NCBI GenBank assembly: GCA_022572105.1 | Contig: JACZWN010000058.1 | Location: 1-14,811, forward strand | Reading direction: 5' to 3' | DNA length: 14,811 nt | From: Pseudomonadota bacterium | GTDB taxonomy: Bacteria; Pseudomonadota; Alphaproteobacteria; Kiloniellales; J153 | Shown here: positions 13,896 to 14,811 of the stretch, piece after piece | Numbering within the stretch: position 1 is the first letter of the stretch | How the letters are laid out: each line of letters opens with the position of its first letter | Program-made: the position numbers and the translations under genes | The notes under the pieces: model-generated | What the model saw: only the letters and a program-made list of their open reading frames with translations | What the model was told of the DNA's origin: nothing | Databases searched by the model: none

Positions 13896-14552
13896 TCACG
13901 CCGCCTCGGCGGCGCCCGGCGGCGGCGCCTTGCCCCAGACCCGGACCATGGCCCGGTCCGCATCCTTTAGCCTGTGGCGCAGGATATCGCGCGTGCGTTC
14001 CCGGTTCGGCGTCTCGTCGCGCAGCCAGACGGCGAGCGTCATCAGGAACAGCCAGGTGAGCCCGACCTCCTCCATCTGCCGGCGCCTGCCGACGGCGTCC
14101 AGGAGCGCCGCCTCGCGCAGCCAGTGGACGCTGCGCGATAGGTTGAAGACCAGCGGCATCCAGTGGTGCGGGTGCGCGGGATAGAGCTTCGCGGCCAGGA
14201 TCTGACCGGTCACCTCCCGGTGCGGCGCCAGCGCATCGAACCAGCGCATCATCGCGAGGTGCAGGCGCTCGCGCGCGGGCAGCGCGGCGAAGCCCGCGGG
14301 CGGGGCTGCGAGCATGGCCGACCAGGCGCGCCGGAACCAGGCGTCGGCGACCGCGTCGAGGTCGCGGTAATGGACGAGCACTTCGGCGAGCGGCACGTCG
14401 AGGCGCGCGGCCACCGTGCGCAGGCGCAGGCCTTCCCAGCCGGCCTCCTCGGCGAGATCCAGCGCCGCGTCGACGATGCGCTCGGCGAGCGGCGCCTCGG
14501 CCGCGCGTTTCATGGCGCCCGTCCTCTTCTTCCTTGCTGTGCGCTCGGCCAT
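13896..14552 (-). CDS. TetR-fold protein, COQ9-like C-terminus
   Basis: A 218-residue protein with a TetR-type N-terminal helix-turn-helix (about 22-66: AERIVDAALDLAEEAGWEGLRLRTVAARLDVPLAEVLVHYRDLDAVADAWF) and an all-helical ligand domain. The C-terminus (EVGLTWLFLMTLAVWLRDETPNRERTRDILRHRLKDADRAMVRVW) resembles the last helices of COQ9-like proteins, which share the TetR fold but bind lipids and assist ubiquinone synthesis. It could be a transcriptional regulator or a lipid-binding COQ9 relative; I lean to TetR-type. ATG 14552 is preceded by GGGAG at suitable spacing and is preferred over GTG 14564. It is 39 bases downstream of odhB on the same strand, so it may be co-transcribed with the 2-oxoglutarate dehydrogenase genes. 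Confidence 0.78.
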   Translation of the reverse strand: MAERTARKKRTGAMKRAAEAPLAERIVDAALDLAEEAGWEGLRLRTVAARLDVPLAEVLVHYRDLDAVADAWFRRAWSAMLAAPPAGFAALPARERLHLAMMRWFDALAPHREVTGQILAAKLYPAHPHHWMPLVFNLSRSVHWLREAALLDAVGRRRQMEEVGLTWLFLMTLAVWLRDETPNRERTRDILRHRLKDADRAMVRVWGKAPPPGAAEAA

Positions 14553-14591
14553 GTCCACTCCCACAAAGCAGCCTAGCGCCCGGCCGCGCGT

Positions 14592-14811
14592 CTACATGTC
14601 GATGAGCAGGCGCTGGGGGTCCTCGATGTAGTCCTTGATGCGGACCAGAAAAGTGACCGCCTCGCGCCCGTCGACGGTGCGGTGGTCGTAGGAGAGCGCC
14701 AGATACATCATCGGGCGGACGCGCACCTCGCCGTCGACCGCCATGGGGCGCTCCTGGATCTTGTGCATGCCCAGGATGCCCGATTGCGGCGGGGTGGGGA
14801 AGCGCCGCGGC
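14592..14811 (-). CDS. odhB: 2-oxoglutarate dehydrogenase E2 (dihydrolipoyl succinyltransferase), C-terminal fragment
   Basis: The last 72 codons of the E2 succinyltransferase of the 2-oxoglutarate dehydrogenase complex (TCA cycle) are present; the rest lies beyond the window. The visible catalytic-domain end reads PPQSGILGMHKIQERPMAVDG, VRPMMYLALSYDHRTVDGREAVTFL and IKDYIEDPQRLLIDM. It contains the active-site HRTVDG (HxxxDG) motif and the GREAV-FL-IK-EDP-RLL-D pattern characteristic of the succinyl-type E2 (sucB/odhB) rather than pyruvate E2. The first six visible residues (PRRFPT) do not match the usual STPIxN before PPQSG, see findings. It transcribes toward the TetR-like gene. Confidence 0.93.
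   Translation of the reverse strand, partial: PRRFPTPPQSGILGMHKIQERPMAVDGEVRVRPMMYLALSYDHRTVDGREAVTFLVRIKDYIEDPQRLLIDM

Noticed and set aside
1..14811. CRISPR array, insertion sequence ends, integrase attachment sites, or a dif site near xerC
   Set aside because: No regularly spaced repeats, transposase genes, terminal inverted repeats with target duplications, or dif-like 28-base site were seen by eye.

Overview
The window is a GC-rich bacterial chromosome segment. Its gene content and order point to an alphaproteobacterium, most likely Rhodospirillales-like: priA sits divergent to an fsa-type aldolase, followed by DUF484 and xerC, close to lpdA and the 2-oxoglutarate dehydrogenase E2 gene. 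The assignment is inferred from gene neighbourhood and protein motifs; there is no rRNA or tRNA here to confirm it. Both edges cut genes: priA loses its 3' end at the left, and odhB/sucB loses most of its 5' part at the right.

Left block (1-5040): priA (minus) diverges from a tight plus-strand run of fsa/tal, DUF484 and xerC, with overlaps of 32 and 22 (or 4) bases. A small exported protein with LPPGL repeats (CigR/RcnB-like) follows 33 bases later. The priA-fsa spacer carries two kinds of short tandem repeat.

Middle block (5059-8479, minus strand): an HxlR-type regulator fused to an SCP2-like domain, missing its N-terminal part, lies directly behind an intact MFS transporter. Next comes lpdA, the E3 subunit of 2-oxoacid dehydrogenases. 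lpdA has a strong hairpin just after its stop and a terminator-like stem with a T-run in its leader.

Right block (8692-14552): a patchwork of independent genes lies between lpdA and odhB, which are often adjacent in related bacteria. It holds a PAS_5-type sensor protein, a HigB-HigA toxin-antitoxin pair with a clear sigma70-like promoter overlapping a perfect inverted repeat, and a NhaP-type cation/proton antiporter. A polytopic membrane protein of unknown function is translationally linked to a periplasmic YceI protein. A small membrane-anchored orphan protein and a TetR/COQ9-fold protein complete the block. Two roughly 300-350 base stretches (11229-11542 and 13018-13367) have no convincing gene.

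Housekeeping functions (replication restart, chromosome dimer resolution, TCA-cycle E2/E3) frame the window; the right block looks like an accessory insertion zone. No clearly new multi-gene system is evident. The best leads are the lpdA leader, the near-leaderless HigBA promoter, the truncated HxlR-SCP2 gene, and the membrane protein-YceI pair.
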